A DNA stretch of 64,000 nucleotides, from assembly GCA_039583875.1 (NCBI GenBank), contig CM077163.1:235282646-235346645 (forward strand). Reading direction: 5' to 3'. Origin of the DNA: Platanthera guangdongensis. Lineage: Eukaryota > Streptophyta > Magnoliopsida > Asparagales > Orchidaceae. The position numbers were made by a program, and so were the translations under genes. The notes beneath the pieces were generated by a model. The model was not told the DNA's origin. It ran no database searches and saw only the letters and a list, made by a program, of their open reading frames with translations. This document shows positions 51,621 to 61,507 of the stretch, one piece after another (position 1 is the first letter of the stretch; the number at the start of each line of letters is the position of its first letter).

Positions 51621-52442
51621 AATAATAAGCGCAAAAGGCCGTAGTCATTGTTTATACATGAGCCCGTGGGCTATAATAGTACTACAACTAACAATTCCTC
51701 TCTCTCTCTCTCAACTCTGCTCGCTAGTATTCATGCCTAAAAACTCGGGAGATGATGGGGGTATATCTGCTCGGGTAGTCTTATAGCTGTGGTGTCGTTC
51801 TGCAATAACATAACCCTATGATGCTTCATCTCCTATGAATGGTTATTAAGATAACTGTTAGTCACAAAGTTAAGTGGAATCAAATCTCCTCCCTCGATCC
51901 ATATCCTGGGTACGATCGCATGAACCCAACAAAATAGAATAACCGAAGCAAGAGAGAGTTAGTACATCATTTCAAATATAAGCTAGAAATAAATATAAAA
52001 GGAGGTGCATTATAATATAACTTGGGAAAGTAGCAATAATATACAACAGTTATCCTTAAAGCTTCGCTAACACATCAGGTATACACAATATGTATTCATA
52101 CCACATGCATTCACAGCCGCACAGACATACACTGCAGACATTCTTTGCCACACACACATCGTAGGCATTCATAGCAGCGCACACACCCTATTCCAACATA
52201 GTATGGACCGCTTCTCTTCAACCAGGGTAGCATGCCCCACGGGCCTCACCGATGTGGTCGTAGGTGACAGTGGCCAGTCCTGCCACTTCTGGGTGTGGTC
52301 GTACTGCACAACCCAAATCCCTACGCACATCCCTGTATACTCTTGGATGTGAGCGACATCCGACGATTTAATATTTTGGCCGACCATCGGAGGAAACCCA
52401 ATGGGGAAGAAAACATAATGGCTGGTCACCCGTGGTACTCAT
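51350..52442 (-). mobile_element. Chromovirus-like LTR fragment, split by Tat element F
   Basis: Starts TGTAAGGTCCCCCC, similar in form to the TGTAACRCCCCC start of element E's LTR. It also has the same kind of AC-rich, CACACAC-containing body and GGTCGTA/GCGACATCC stretches. It interrupts the copia gag and is itself interrupted by element F at 52443. Assignment is by resemblance only, as the other end is not in view. Confidence 0.45.
51542..51617. repeat. (TA)n microsatellite
   Basis: About 38 TA units inside the LTR-like segment. Confidence 0.97.
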
Positions 52443-53067
52443 TGTTGAAGCCAGCAAAATTCGCAACCTCAGAATTCAGACCAAAGCCGCCTAAGGTTAC
52501 CAGTTCCGGGGTAAGATCAGACAACTAGGATGACTAGGATGAAGAATGAAGACAAACAGGACCCCAGATGTTGCAGCAGGAAGGTCCCACCATGTACCCG
52601 GATGCTCGAAAGGAGCATCCCCTTCTCAACCAAAAATGGTCGAACTAGGTACGAGGGAGACTAGCTAATGACTAAGTCGCAAGGTCGCGACCTGGCCTCT
52701 AAGGAAAAGGAACCCAAAGGCTCGGCTAGTATCCGAAAAGGAGAGCTTGCGAGTATCCTGCAGAGGATTTTCCGTGCCTCACCTCGTACCCCTAGTGTCC
52801 TATTTATAGGGAAATCCAAGGAGGCGGGGGGTCATATTTATACCCCACCCCCTGGCGACGAGGGGACTTCCAGGGGGAACTCGCACTGGCTGGGCGAGTA
52901 TCTCGCCTACTCGCATAACTGGCGAGTATACGAGGGGAGCTCGCCATACACGCCTAGGCCTTCTGCGATCTTGCGCGCAGACTCTGACTTTTATCTTGAC
53001 TTGTTAGCCTTGACTTCTGCTGACCTGACTGTGGTAGGACCCATCCTCGATGAATATGAGTTATACA
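52443..53067 (-). repeat. 3' LTR of element F (625 bp)
   Basis: Shares the LTR start and the GGTCCCACC...CCCGGA block with elements A and B, but is otherwise diverged. It carries many CGAG/GGCGAG motifs and TTTATAGGG. Confidence 0.78.
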
Positions 53068-53090
53068 CAATCCCCGCTCTTTTCGAGCGA
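53068..53090 (-). promoter_or_regulatory. Polypurine tract of element F
   Basis: The minus strand reads CGAAAAGAGCGGGGATTG against the LTR start, matching the PPT of element B. Confidence 0.8.
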
Positions 53091-53236
53091 CTCAAGAGCT
53101 CGAAATGAATCATCCAACGCTTATTTGGCGAGCTATTATGCCGAGTATCAAAGTTGCTCGCCTTTGACAACTGCCTGCCGATCTCTATAAATATGGGGGC
53201 TTAGTTTTTGATGCGGATCTTCAGAGCTCGCACATT

Positions 53237-54832
53237 ATGTCGAACGCCAACGAAAAACTTCTTCAGGATAGCCTCGCCGCTCTGATCGGCTTTCTCGGCA
53301 TTACCAAGTACAAGAGGCCGCAGGAGGAAGACGTCGCTGCCGACTTACCTCCCCCCCCCACAAAAATAAGAAGATTAAGAAGTCCAAGAAGATACCCGCC
53401 TCTCAGACGGTATACCTGCTTCCACCATATGAGCAAGTCGCGGCTTCGACCAGTAATCCCGCGCGCTTTGCTAGCACCTTGAAGCTTCTCAGCGACCTTG
53501 GGCTAGATGACATCCCCAACGTGGCCGCCCCTGACTCGAGCCTCCTCAGTTCGCTCGACATTCCGGAAGTCTCCATTGCGTCGACGCCACAGCAGATTGT
53601 AGTCGTCTCCCTGCCAGGTCGCCATTTTTTCAAACCACTCTTCTAAAGCGGTTGGTCGTCATTCCCTTCTTGCTGACATGTTTTCTTTACTCGCAGACTC
53701 TCCACCGGATGTTGCCGACGTGGCCCTGAATGTCGCCCCTCTGAACTCCGCACCACTTCTCGCCCTCACAGCCGAGAAACCCCTCAGGACCGCACACATG
53801 GTCCGGATTAATCTTGGCGCCAAGAAAGTGTATGAAGCCTCGACTCCTACAACGAAGGAGCATCCCCTGACGAGCAAGAAACTACCAGCGAAGGAACTTC
53901 CGGCAAAGAAGGTCACTCCGGTGAGCAATGACCTTCCGGCGAGCAAGGTCCCACCTGCTCCTGTGCGAGATTCTGCTCCACCAGCGGCGAGTTCACTTTT
54001 GCCGCCGCCGTCTCCTCTGAAAGTTGCCTCACTCCAGGCAGCAAGTGCCTCGTTGCCGCCACCGCCGCCTCTGACCGCTCAGCAACAAGCTAACATGCAA
54101 TGACCTCCCTCGCCTCCTCCGCTGAAGACTTCACATCAGCCGACAAGTTCGTCGCAGCCTTCGCCGCCTCCGTCGAAGACTTTGGCCCGGAAACAAGATA
54201 AGTCGCGGCAGAGCTACTTCCTGCCGAGAGTCGGGGACCCCGATCATGGAGGTCGCGAGCAGGGTAAATCTGCCGAGCATGCTGGTGGTCCATCTTCTGG
54301 CTGACGAGATGCCCCAGGTCGTGGCCCTTCTCCTCGTCGTGGTAACCTCCATCACCGTTATTTCGTTTGATGAGTTCGGCGTTCATTGCTGATTTGACGA
54401 CTTTCTATCTGTTTTGACAGATCGCCTGGCGACTCCAGGGGCAGCCTTTATCGAGGCCATCGGGTTATCCAGGAGCGAGTATCGTCACGCTGCTGCTCGC
54501 GCCTATCTGGAGCTGTAGAGCAAGTTCGACCAGCTGGCGATTTGAGAGCAACATCGCCGGATCTCATCTCTGGAGGTGCGGGTGGCGAAGATAGAAGAGC
54601 TCCGGACTACCCGGGAGAGCTACGAAGCCCGCTTCCACATGGTGAAGGAGAACGATCGACATCTGGCGATAAACAACCATCGCCTCCAGCTCGTTCTCGA
54701 CGAGCTGGCCGACATTCGGGCGAGTATGAGCTCCGTGGGGCGAATAACGAGGATGGAGGAGCAGCTGCGCCTTGGCGACGACGCGATGGCGGTGGCGACA
54801 GAGCATTACCAGCGAGTGCAAGAGATGGGCTG
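53237..54832 (+). pseudogene. Antisense gene I homologue in element F
   Basis: Same place and orientation as 13403-14769 in element B, with TATAAATA at 53186-53193. It starts at ATG 53237. A C-run near 53350 shifts the frame. A Lys-rich KKIKKSKK stretch follows, as in B. Intron-like junctions are visible at CTGCCAG|GT (about 53617) and CTCGCAG|A (53699). The next exon has repeated LPAK/SKK/PLT units and a Pro/Ala-rich end. The last exon (about 54420-54832) is helical, charged and coiled-coil-like (EELRTTRESYEARFH), ending at TGA near 54832. Internal stops occur near 54102 and 54518. No known domain. Confidence 0.55.
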
Positions 54833-55020
54833 AGCCGGGCGACATCCTCATCCTCCAGAACGGCCACCTAGAAATTAGGATTTTTCTTTTTTTCTTTATT
54901 TGAACTCGCCGTAGGCGACTATTTATTTATAATAAACGATATTGTACTGTAATAAGCGAGTTTCCATCTCGCCCTTAATTTTTCTCCTTTGCTGTTTTGC
55001 TCGTTGTTATTCTGCGATAT

Positions 55021-56283
55021 TGATACGCCCGAAATGGTCTACGTATTTAAACGCAAGTGCACGTGCCGTGTCAAGTAATAAAAGTGAGTAAGAATCGTTT
55101 CCACAGGGAGGTGATTGGTTTAGTGCTTGCAAACACCAGTTAGGCCTTTTCCTTAAATCCAAGTTAAATGAGATTTGAGATTTTCTTAAACTACCAAAAT
55201 TAAGAATGCAGACTTCTAAATGAAATTACTACGGATCTTAGGGAAAATACTTTTCTTATCAAGGTGGAGATATAATCTTATATTATGATTTCCTAGGTTT
55301 AGTATGACGGATGAGTGAATGAATCGATGTGAAAATGCGTGGTGAGTGTGCCTTGCAACGATCTTAAAATAGATAACCGTATCTCTCGATATCGGCAATC
55401 CCTAGTTCTATATTTCCCCTCGGGTGAAATAAGAACCGCTCAAAGAACAAAGACCTAACTTGCTAACACCAAGAGGAAGTCTCCTTCTCTCTTCAAATGC
55501 TATATCAAAATTACGATATACTAGCGCAACTCCTCTCTCGATTTATGAAGCGTAGCATAAATGTGAAACATTGGCCAAACATTTCAGAAATAAAGATCAT
55601 AAAATTGATAAAGAACATTCACCAAGTATTCTCAACAAATAAACTAGAAATTATCCATCAAACACAACCTAGTACTCTCATAATACAAGATTAAGGAAGG
55701 ATTAGTTCATGGCGTTGGAGGAAACACTCAAAATATTGAAATAGATCTTACAAAACATTGCGGTTCACGCTTAATCGCTGCAGGAATTTCTTCCTTGAGT
55801 CGCTTCTTTGATCCGTACGAAGATCTCCTTCTTCTTCCTCTTTCCGTCGCTCTCCAATGGAGGTTTTCTTCCCAAGCCAACCCTCGATGATGCTCTCCTC
55901 CTTAGATCCGAATTAGTAATTAATTCTTCTCCATTTGGTCAGTTTTTAGCATTAAAAACGTACATACTCCTGAAGGGACGCATCCTTCCATAATTAAAAA
56001 TAGCGGGAATTCGAATTTGAAATTTAAAATTTCGGACAGACACATGTTGCAGTTTCAGAATTGGATGTTGCAGTAACTGGTCCAGGCCAAAATAATAATT
56101 CTGCATTCACTTCCAAGTTGATTTCTCCGGCGAATCTTGCATAGAAAACCATGAAATAAGATCAACTTAGTACCATAAACATTAAAATACTAATTAATCA
56201 TATTTTATCATCATTTAAGCTCCTTTTTATTAATTATGAAGTAGAAATATTAGGCAAGGATAACTTCAATTGAGAAGTTATCA
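55021..56283 (-). repeat. 3' LTR of element G (1263 bp)
   Basis: Starts TGATACGCCC and ends GAAGTTATCA, with the PPT (minus AAGTGTGGAGGTG) adjacent. It inserted into Tat element F at 55020. Confidence 0.85.
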
Positions 56284-58129
56284 CACCTCCACACTTAAAT
56301 TCTTGCTAGTCCCTAGCAAGATAAGTTCACAATAATAATCTGGGTAAAGGATAATACGCAGTGCATGATTCAATGGTACTTTAAATTTGTGGTTGTCTTG
56401 AAAAACTAAATAATCGAGGCACACTCAAAATGTTTGCTTTACTAACATGATAGGTTTGACAATCAAAAGAAATCCAACCATTCACAAATCCCTTAGTTAG
56501 ATGCTGGATTAGAGCTCAAATAAACATCCTAGTGTGATGTGTGGTAACAAATAATGTACTCTAATGCAATACTTCCCTTTTGAACCCCCGCATCTACAGG
56601 TAATGACAAGCTTAAGCTAAGTAATTAATTTCGCCTCCATATGAGTTAGTAGTTCCAATAAGAACTAGGATATGTTCAAGCTTGGCTTAGCTTTTAGGAA
56701 TACGTTGATCAATAGATGTAGCTCCCTAGTTAATACTCTTAAGGAATCGTCATATTGTGGATGTCACATTTTTCTAAGACTATCCATAGTAGGGATCTTT
56801 CCAAATATAAGTACACATAACTAGGCCACATGTCACTATGATATTTCTTCTTTTCCATTTTTTTTTATATCATCACAGTTGGGATCATTCCGAGTATGCA
56901 TTCACATATTCGGGCCACATATCACTATGACTTTTCTTTTGTTTACTTACTTTTTTTTTTATCATAGTTGGGATCATTCTAAGTATGTGTACATATATTC
57001 AGGCCACATATCACTATGAATTTTTTTTTATTTTGTTAGCAACACTCACAATAGGCTACTTCTTAAGACACAACTAGTGGGGGTATATGAAATTTAGCTA
57101 TGGAATGATGTGTATCAAATGGTTCAAGCTCAAATAATGGCGTGAATGATCAAAAAGCTAGGACGAACTAACTATCCTCATATTTTGGTGTACATAATTT
57201 ACATCGCTCTTACTCACCACTCCCCATTAAATTTAGAGGACAATGTAGGAAAGCATGCAATGGACGTACATCAAAATTTTAGTGCACGAAAACATTTGCT
57301 TAAATGAGCTCAGTCAAACCAACATCCTTCTAGCTTCAAATTCATTAGTTGGGTTCTTAAGATTGACATGCCCTACCGATCATTGAAGAACTCTAGAGTA
57401 ACCCATAGATTAATTCAGGACAAAAGATAGTATTATTGAATTCATATGTAAAGTAGCCTTTACCCAGTGGGGACAGGGCTACACCCCTCCACACTTAGAG
57501 CGTTGCTAGGCCCTAGCAACTCTACTTCTAGAGACACTTAATACGTTGACGTAATTAATGACGTTATCGAATGAGCATACATAAAGGAGGAATAAAGCAG
57601 TTAAAAGTAAATGACTTCCCTGAAGAATTAAAGCCGCGGGAGGATTGATCCACATGTGCGCAAGATAACCAAACTTGTCGAAGACGTGCTTCTCCATTCG
57701 TGTAAGGACCTTCGTTAGTGAACACAACTGCATTATCTGCACTTGAAGTGACATAGGACGCAACGGAATAGAAGTACTACGAGGGATGATAACAAGATAA
57801 TTATTCATCGGATAATAGAAGCAAGCATACTTGATAAGTAGAGTAGGGTAAGAAATCATGTTCCATACATTATTATTAGTTGGGATAAAAACATGCAATC
57901 ATTGGAAACACAGTCCAAACACCAGCACTGCTGAACATATAACCAAAACAGATTAACAAAAATCAAAACACAGTTCAACAAAATGAGTATACTATAAACA
58001 AAAACACAGCTTAACATAGCTGTCCAAAAACCAAAACAGAGTTCACCCAAAACAATGTCAGTCCCAATCACAGCTTAACATAACTGTCCAAAATATAGTA
58101 TAGTATAAACCAAAACAAAAGGAGATTGT
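56284..58129 (-). other. Non-coding 3' domain of element G with two PPT/palindrome modules
   Basis: The true PPT at 56284-56297 (minus AAGTGTGGAGGTG) has a near copy at about 57487-57500 (minus CTAAGTGTGGAGGGGTG). Each is followed by a palindrome, CTTGCTAGTCCCTAGCAAG at 56302-56320 and GTTGCTAGGCCCTAGCAAC near 57502-57520. Three copies of an ~85-bp block (GGGATCATTC-AAGTA, GGCCACATATCACTATGA) lie at about 56780-57025. No gene is visible. Confidence 0.75.
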
Positions 58130-59305
58130 CTATTCGTCATCTCCATCCTTGTCATCTTCAGCCTCATCACTCTCTTCATCACCTTCCGCATCATCAGCAT
58201 CATCTCCGTCGTCATCATCAGCCTCATCTTCAGCAGCTGCATTTTCCTCATCGGCTGCATCGTCGTTTGCATCCCCTTCTTCATCTTCAGTCTCATCGGC
58301 ATCCTCATTCCCTTTGGATCGACGGATGTGGGGATCTACTCGCATGTAGTCGGAGTTGAGCAAATAACCTTCATTATCAAACTGCTTCCGCATTCTCAGC
58401 TTGGATGGTGGCCGAGGGAGCTTAGCTTTCTCCATTAACCTGTAAAGCAGAGCCCTTTGCTCATCCAATTCCTCTTGCACATGAAGATGGTGGTATCTCA
58501 AGTAGGCTTTCAAATATTGTATCTCCTCCATCATAGCATCAGGATCACCACCTCCATCTTCTTCCTGAATTTCAACATCCATAGGCTTGTCATCTTGTGC
58601 CTTAGAGGACTGTGCCATGGTAGAATCATCAGCAACCTTTATGCACACCTCCACCACCGTCTTGGTTATGTGGCCCTTCAACTTTTTGATCACATCGTCT
58701 TCCTTTTCCGGCACGTCAACTGTACGACAGAGATCCGTGATAAGGACAGGATACCAAAGTTGCTTTGGGCCTCTCTCCTTTATCTTCTCCTGCAGCCGAT
58801 GCGCAATTACTTTCCCCACATTGAATTTGATGCCCTTGAGGATACAGTAGAGGATGACAACTTTGTGGATAGGCACATTATTGAGGTGCTTTGTCGGAAG
58901 TATGGTGGCATTGATGAACAGGAGCCAAACTTTGGCCTGTCTAGTTAAGCAAGTTGCTTTCAGGTACTTGGAGGCGACATTGGTCCATACCGGTCCTGTA
59001 GGAATGCAAACTACCTCTGCCATTTCCTGTGGGGTGACCTTAGCAAGGACCGTAGTGTAATCAACTTGAGCATGGTCATCCAAAGCAAACAATTCAGAAA
59101 TTCTCTCAGCTGTAAACACGACCTCCTTCCCCCTCACAATAGTTGTCTCATCATCCGCTGATACGGCGTTGGCGTAGAACTCGTAAACGAGGGTAAGGGC
59201 AACTTCAGTCCGTGGGTGGCAGAAGTGCTCCCAGTTTAGGGCACAAATTTGATTTGCATAAGCTAGGTTCCAAGCCCTTGTGTCCATTTTGAATCCTCTT
59301 TCCAT
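58130..59305 (-). CDS. Envelope-position ORF of Athila element G ('putative plant transposon protein' domain)
   Basis: About 391 aa from the first in-frame ATG (59305) to TAG 58130. The frame is open upstream to about 59430 without an ATG and passes AG acceptor-like sites (TCTAG|GAAAC), so a spliced start is likely. The N-terminal half carries the domain common to Athila third ORFs (EFYANAVSADDETTIVRG, ISELFALDDHAQVDY, KVWLLFINATILP, HKVVILYCILKGI). A helical middle (EELDEQRALLYRLMEKAK) precedes a very acidic Asp/Glu/Ala tail of about 70 residues. I see no convincing signal peptide or membrane anchor, so an envelope function is doubtful. Role unknown. Confidence 0.75.
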   Translation of the reverse strand: MERGFKMDTRAWNLAYANQICALNWEHFCHPRTEVALTLVYEFYANAVSADDETTIVRGKEVVFTAERISELFALDDHAQVDYTTVLAKVTPQEMAEVVCIPTGPVWTNVASKYLKATCLTRQAKVWLLFINATILPTKHLNNVPIHKVVILYCILKGIKFNVGKVIAHRLQEKIKERGPKQLWYPVLITDLCRTVDVPEKEDDVIKKLKGHITKTVVEVCIKVADDSTMAQSSKAQDDKPMDVEIQEEDGGGDPDAMMEEIQYLKAYLRYHHLHVQEELDEQRALLYRLMEKAKLPRPPSKLRMRKQFDNEGYLLNSDYMRVDPHIRRSKGNEDADETEDEEGDANDDAADEENAAAEDEADDDDGDDADDAEGDEESDEAEDDKDGDDE

Positions 59306-59904
59306 GATGAATGGAGTGGTCCTCACCTCCCTAAACCGTAACTCCGCAGTTTCATTTTGGAATGTTCGACCGCCCTTGTCAAGTGATTTCCCCTGTTTCT
59401 GTTTCTTCCGCTTCGTTTTGTTTCCTAGATTGGGCGGACTCTATTACAGTGGGATACAAAAAGAGAAGGCAGTTGGAAAGGAAAGGGGAGAGGTTAAATT
59501 TACCTGAAGGACTTTTGGCGACCTTCGCCGGCGCAGCCGTGGTCTTCCGCCGCATCTCTCTCATTTTTTCGCACACGCAGTGTCACCCCGCTTCCTTTGA
59601 CTGGTGGTCGGCGTCCGACGAACTGGGAGATGTTGTCGCAGCAGCCTCCAGCCGCCCGTCGCTTCAGCAGTCGCAAACGGAGGGTCGCCGGCCGCGTCGC
59701 TCCAGCGCGAAGAGGAAGGTCGTGACCTAGGCGGGGATTTGGGAAATAAATCGGGGTGGGGAAGATTTTAGGAAAGGTTAATTTTATATTTGAATTTAAT
59801 TAAATCTTATGTGATTAATGTGATTTAGGTTTAGAAAGTCTTAATCCTGATTAATTAACCTAACCGCCTCACTTAAGAAGGAACTGAAACGTCCCTATGG
59901 TCCG

Positions 59905-60320
59905 CCCGCGGCGGTTCACGCAAACCGGGCGCCGGTTCAGCTCCCAGCGCAAAGCAGCACATGCAGGCAGCAGGCAGAAAATGACAACTTCCGCTTTTTG
60001 CGTTGTCATTTTCCGCTGAACCGACGGTTCACGCAAACCGGTTACCGGTTCGGCTCCCAAGAAAATTCCGCCAAGGAGGGCAGAAAAACGAAAATGACAA
60101 CATTCGTTTTTTTTGTGTTGTCATTTTCCGCTGAACCGGTTATATGGCGGTTCAGTTAGGCCGGTTACCGGTTCAGCTCCCAAGAAAATTCCGCCAAGGA
60201 GGGCAGAAAAACGAAAATGACAACATTCGTTTTTTTGCGTTGTCATTTTCCGCTGAACCGGTTATATGGCGGTTCAGTTAGGCCGGTTACCGGTTCAATT
60301 CCCAAGCATGATGACGCCTG
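59905..60320. repeat. ~115-125-bp tandem repeats with internal hairpins in element G
   Basis: Three to four units contain GGTTACCGGTTCRGCTCCCA, an AAGAAAATTCCGCCAAGG block, and AAAATGACAAC...GTTGTCATTTT, which can pair as an 11-bp stem. They sit between pol and the envelope-position ORF. Confidence 0.88.
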
Positions 60321-60583
60321 TCCAGGCAGAACACGAAAAATGACAACTTCCATTTACGCTGTTGCAACAACCTGTTTTTTTATTTATTTTTTTCAAATGG
60401 CCGAATTTTTTTTTTCAGAATCTCATGTTCATCCAGCAGCTTTTCCTCCATTCCAGTCCTAAAGCTACAAAACTACTAACTATGAAAACTTAAAACTTTA
60501 AAAACAAGAAAATAATACAAAGATGCAATGGGTTGCCTCCCACCAAGCGCCTGATTTATGAGTCCCGGCAGGACTTTGCTTGA

Positions 60584-61507
60584 TTAGACAAGCTCTACAC
60601 GCGACACGACTCGGTCAATGTCGCCTCCCAGATATAACTTCAATCTCTCTCCATTCACCTTGAACTCTGTTCCATCAGTTTCATTTAAAATGGTCACAGC
60701 TCCGTAGGGGTGCACGAGTTTAACCTTGAACGGACCCGACCAGCGTGACTTGAGCTTTCCGGGGAATAATTTCAAGCGAGAGTTGAATAGTAGAACAAGC
60801 TGTCCCGGCTCAAAGTTTTTCTCCTTCATACGTCGATCATGCCATCGTTTCGTGCGCTCTTTATAAATTCTCGAGTTCTCATACGCTTGCATTCTAATCT
60901 CCTCCAGTTCATTCAATTGTAGGAGCCTCTTCTTACCGGCGTCGCGGAAATCATAATTAATTTTCTTTATTGCCCAGAATGCCCGGTGTTCTAATTCTAG
61001 AGGTAAATGGCAAGACTTTCCATAGACCATTCGGTACGGGGTTAGCCCAATGGGAGTCTTGAAGGCAGTGCGATACGCCCACAATGCATCAACAAGTTTC
61101 TGTGACCAGTCTCTACGGTTGATGCTCACTGTCTTTTCTAAAATTTTCTTAATCTCTCTATTGGATACTTCCGCTAACCCATTCGTCTGGGGATGATATG
61201 CTAATGCGACTTTATGAGTTATCCCAAATTTGTTTAGTAATGCGGTGAACTGATTATTGCAGAAATGACTTCCGCCGTCACTAAGGATTGCCCTCGGGAT
61301 TCCGAATCGACTGAATATATGGTGTCTTAAGAAATTAAGGACTACCTTCGCGTCATTCCTGGGCGTCGCGATCGCTTCCACCCACTTAGATACGTAGTCC
61401 ACAACCAATAATATGAATAAATTACCATTCGAGTTCACGAACGGTCCCATGAAATCTATACCCCATACGTCAAATAGCTTGACTTCCAGCATTATATTCA
61501 TGGGCAT
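60584..61507 (-). CDS. pol: Integrase core and C-terminus of Athila element G (pol, part 2)
   Basis: 308 codons in the same frame as the upstream ORF, separated by a TGA at 61510-61508. Catalytic residues lie in [19 protein letters not shown] and [12 protein letters not shown]. The C-terminal domain has [17 protein letters not shown], typical for Athila integrase. Without the stop the integrase would be contiguous, so the stop looks like a small in-frame mutation between the zinc finger and the core. Confidence 0.92.
   Translation of the reverse strand: MPMNIMLEVKLFDVWGIDFMGPFVNSNGNLFILLVVDYVSKWVEAIATPRNDAKVVLNFLRHHIFSRFGIPRAILSDGGSHFCNNQFTALLNKFGITHKVALAYHPQTNGLAEVSNREIKKILEKTVSINRRDWSQKLVDALWAYRTAFKTPIGLTPYRMVYGKSCHLPLELEHRAFWAIKKINYDFRDAGKKRLLQLNELEEIRMQAYENSRIYKERTKRWHDRRMKEKNFEPGQLVLLFNSRLKLFPGKLKSRWSGPFKVKLVHPYGAVTILNETDGTEFKVNGERLKLYLGGDIDRVVSRVELV

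Larger units (their letters stand above)
52443..55020 (-). mobile_element. Element F: Tat-lineage retrotransposon, left part only
   Basis: The 3' LTR at 52443-53067 starts TGTTGAAGCC like element B and ends GTTATACA. The PPT and the antisense gene I homologue follow inward. At 55021 an Athila element interrupts it, so gag, pol and the other LTR would lie beyond the window if still present. Confidence 0.8.

Noticed and set aside
54542..54871. 109-codon Arg/Gly/Ser-rich plus-strand ORF
   Set aside because: An alternative frame over the coiled-coil exon of antisense gene I in element F; the other frame has the plausible helical protein.
58126..58359. His/Pro-rich and Ser-rich plus-strand ORFs
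   Set aside because: Shadows of the Asp/Glu-coding GAT/GAA repeats in the acidic tail of the Athila third ORF.
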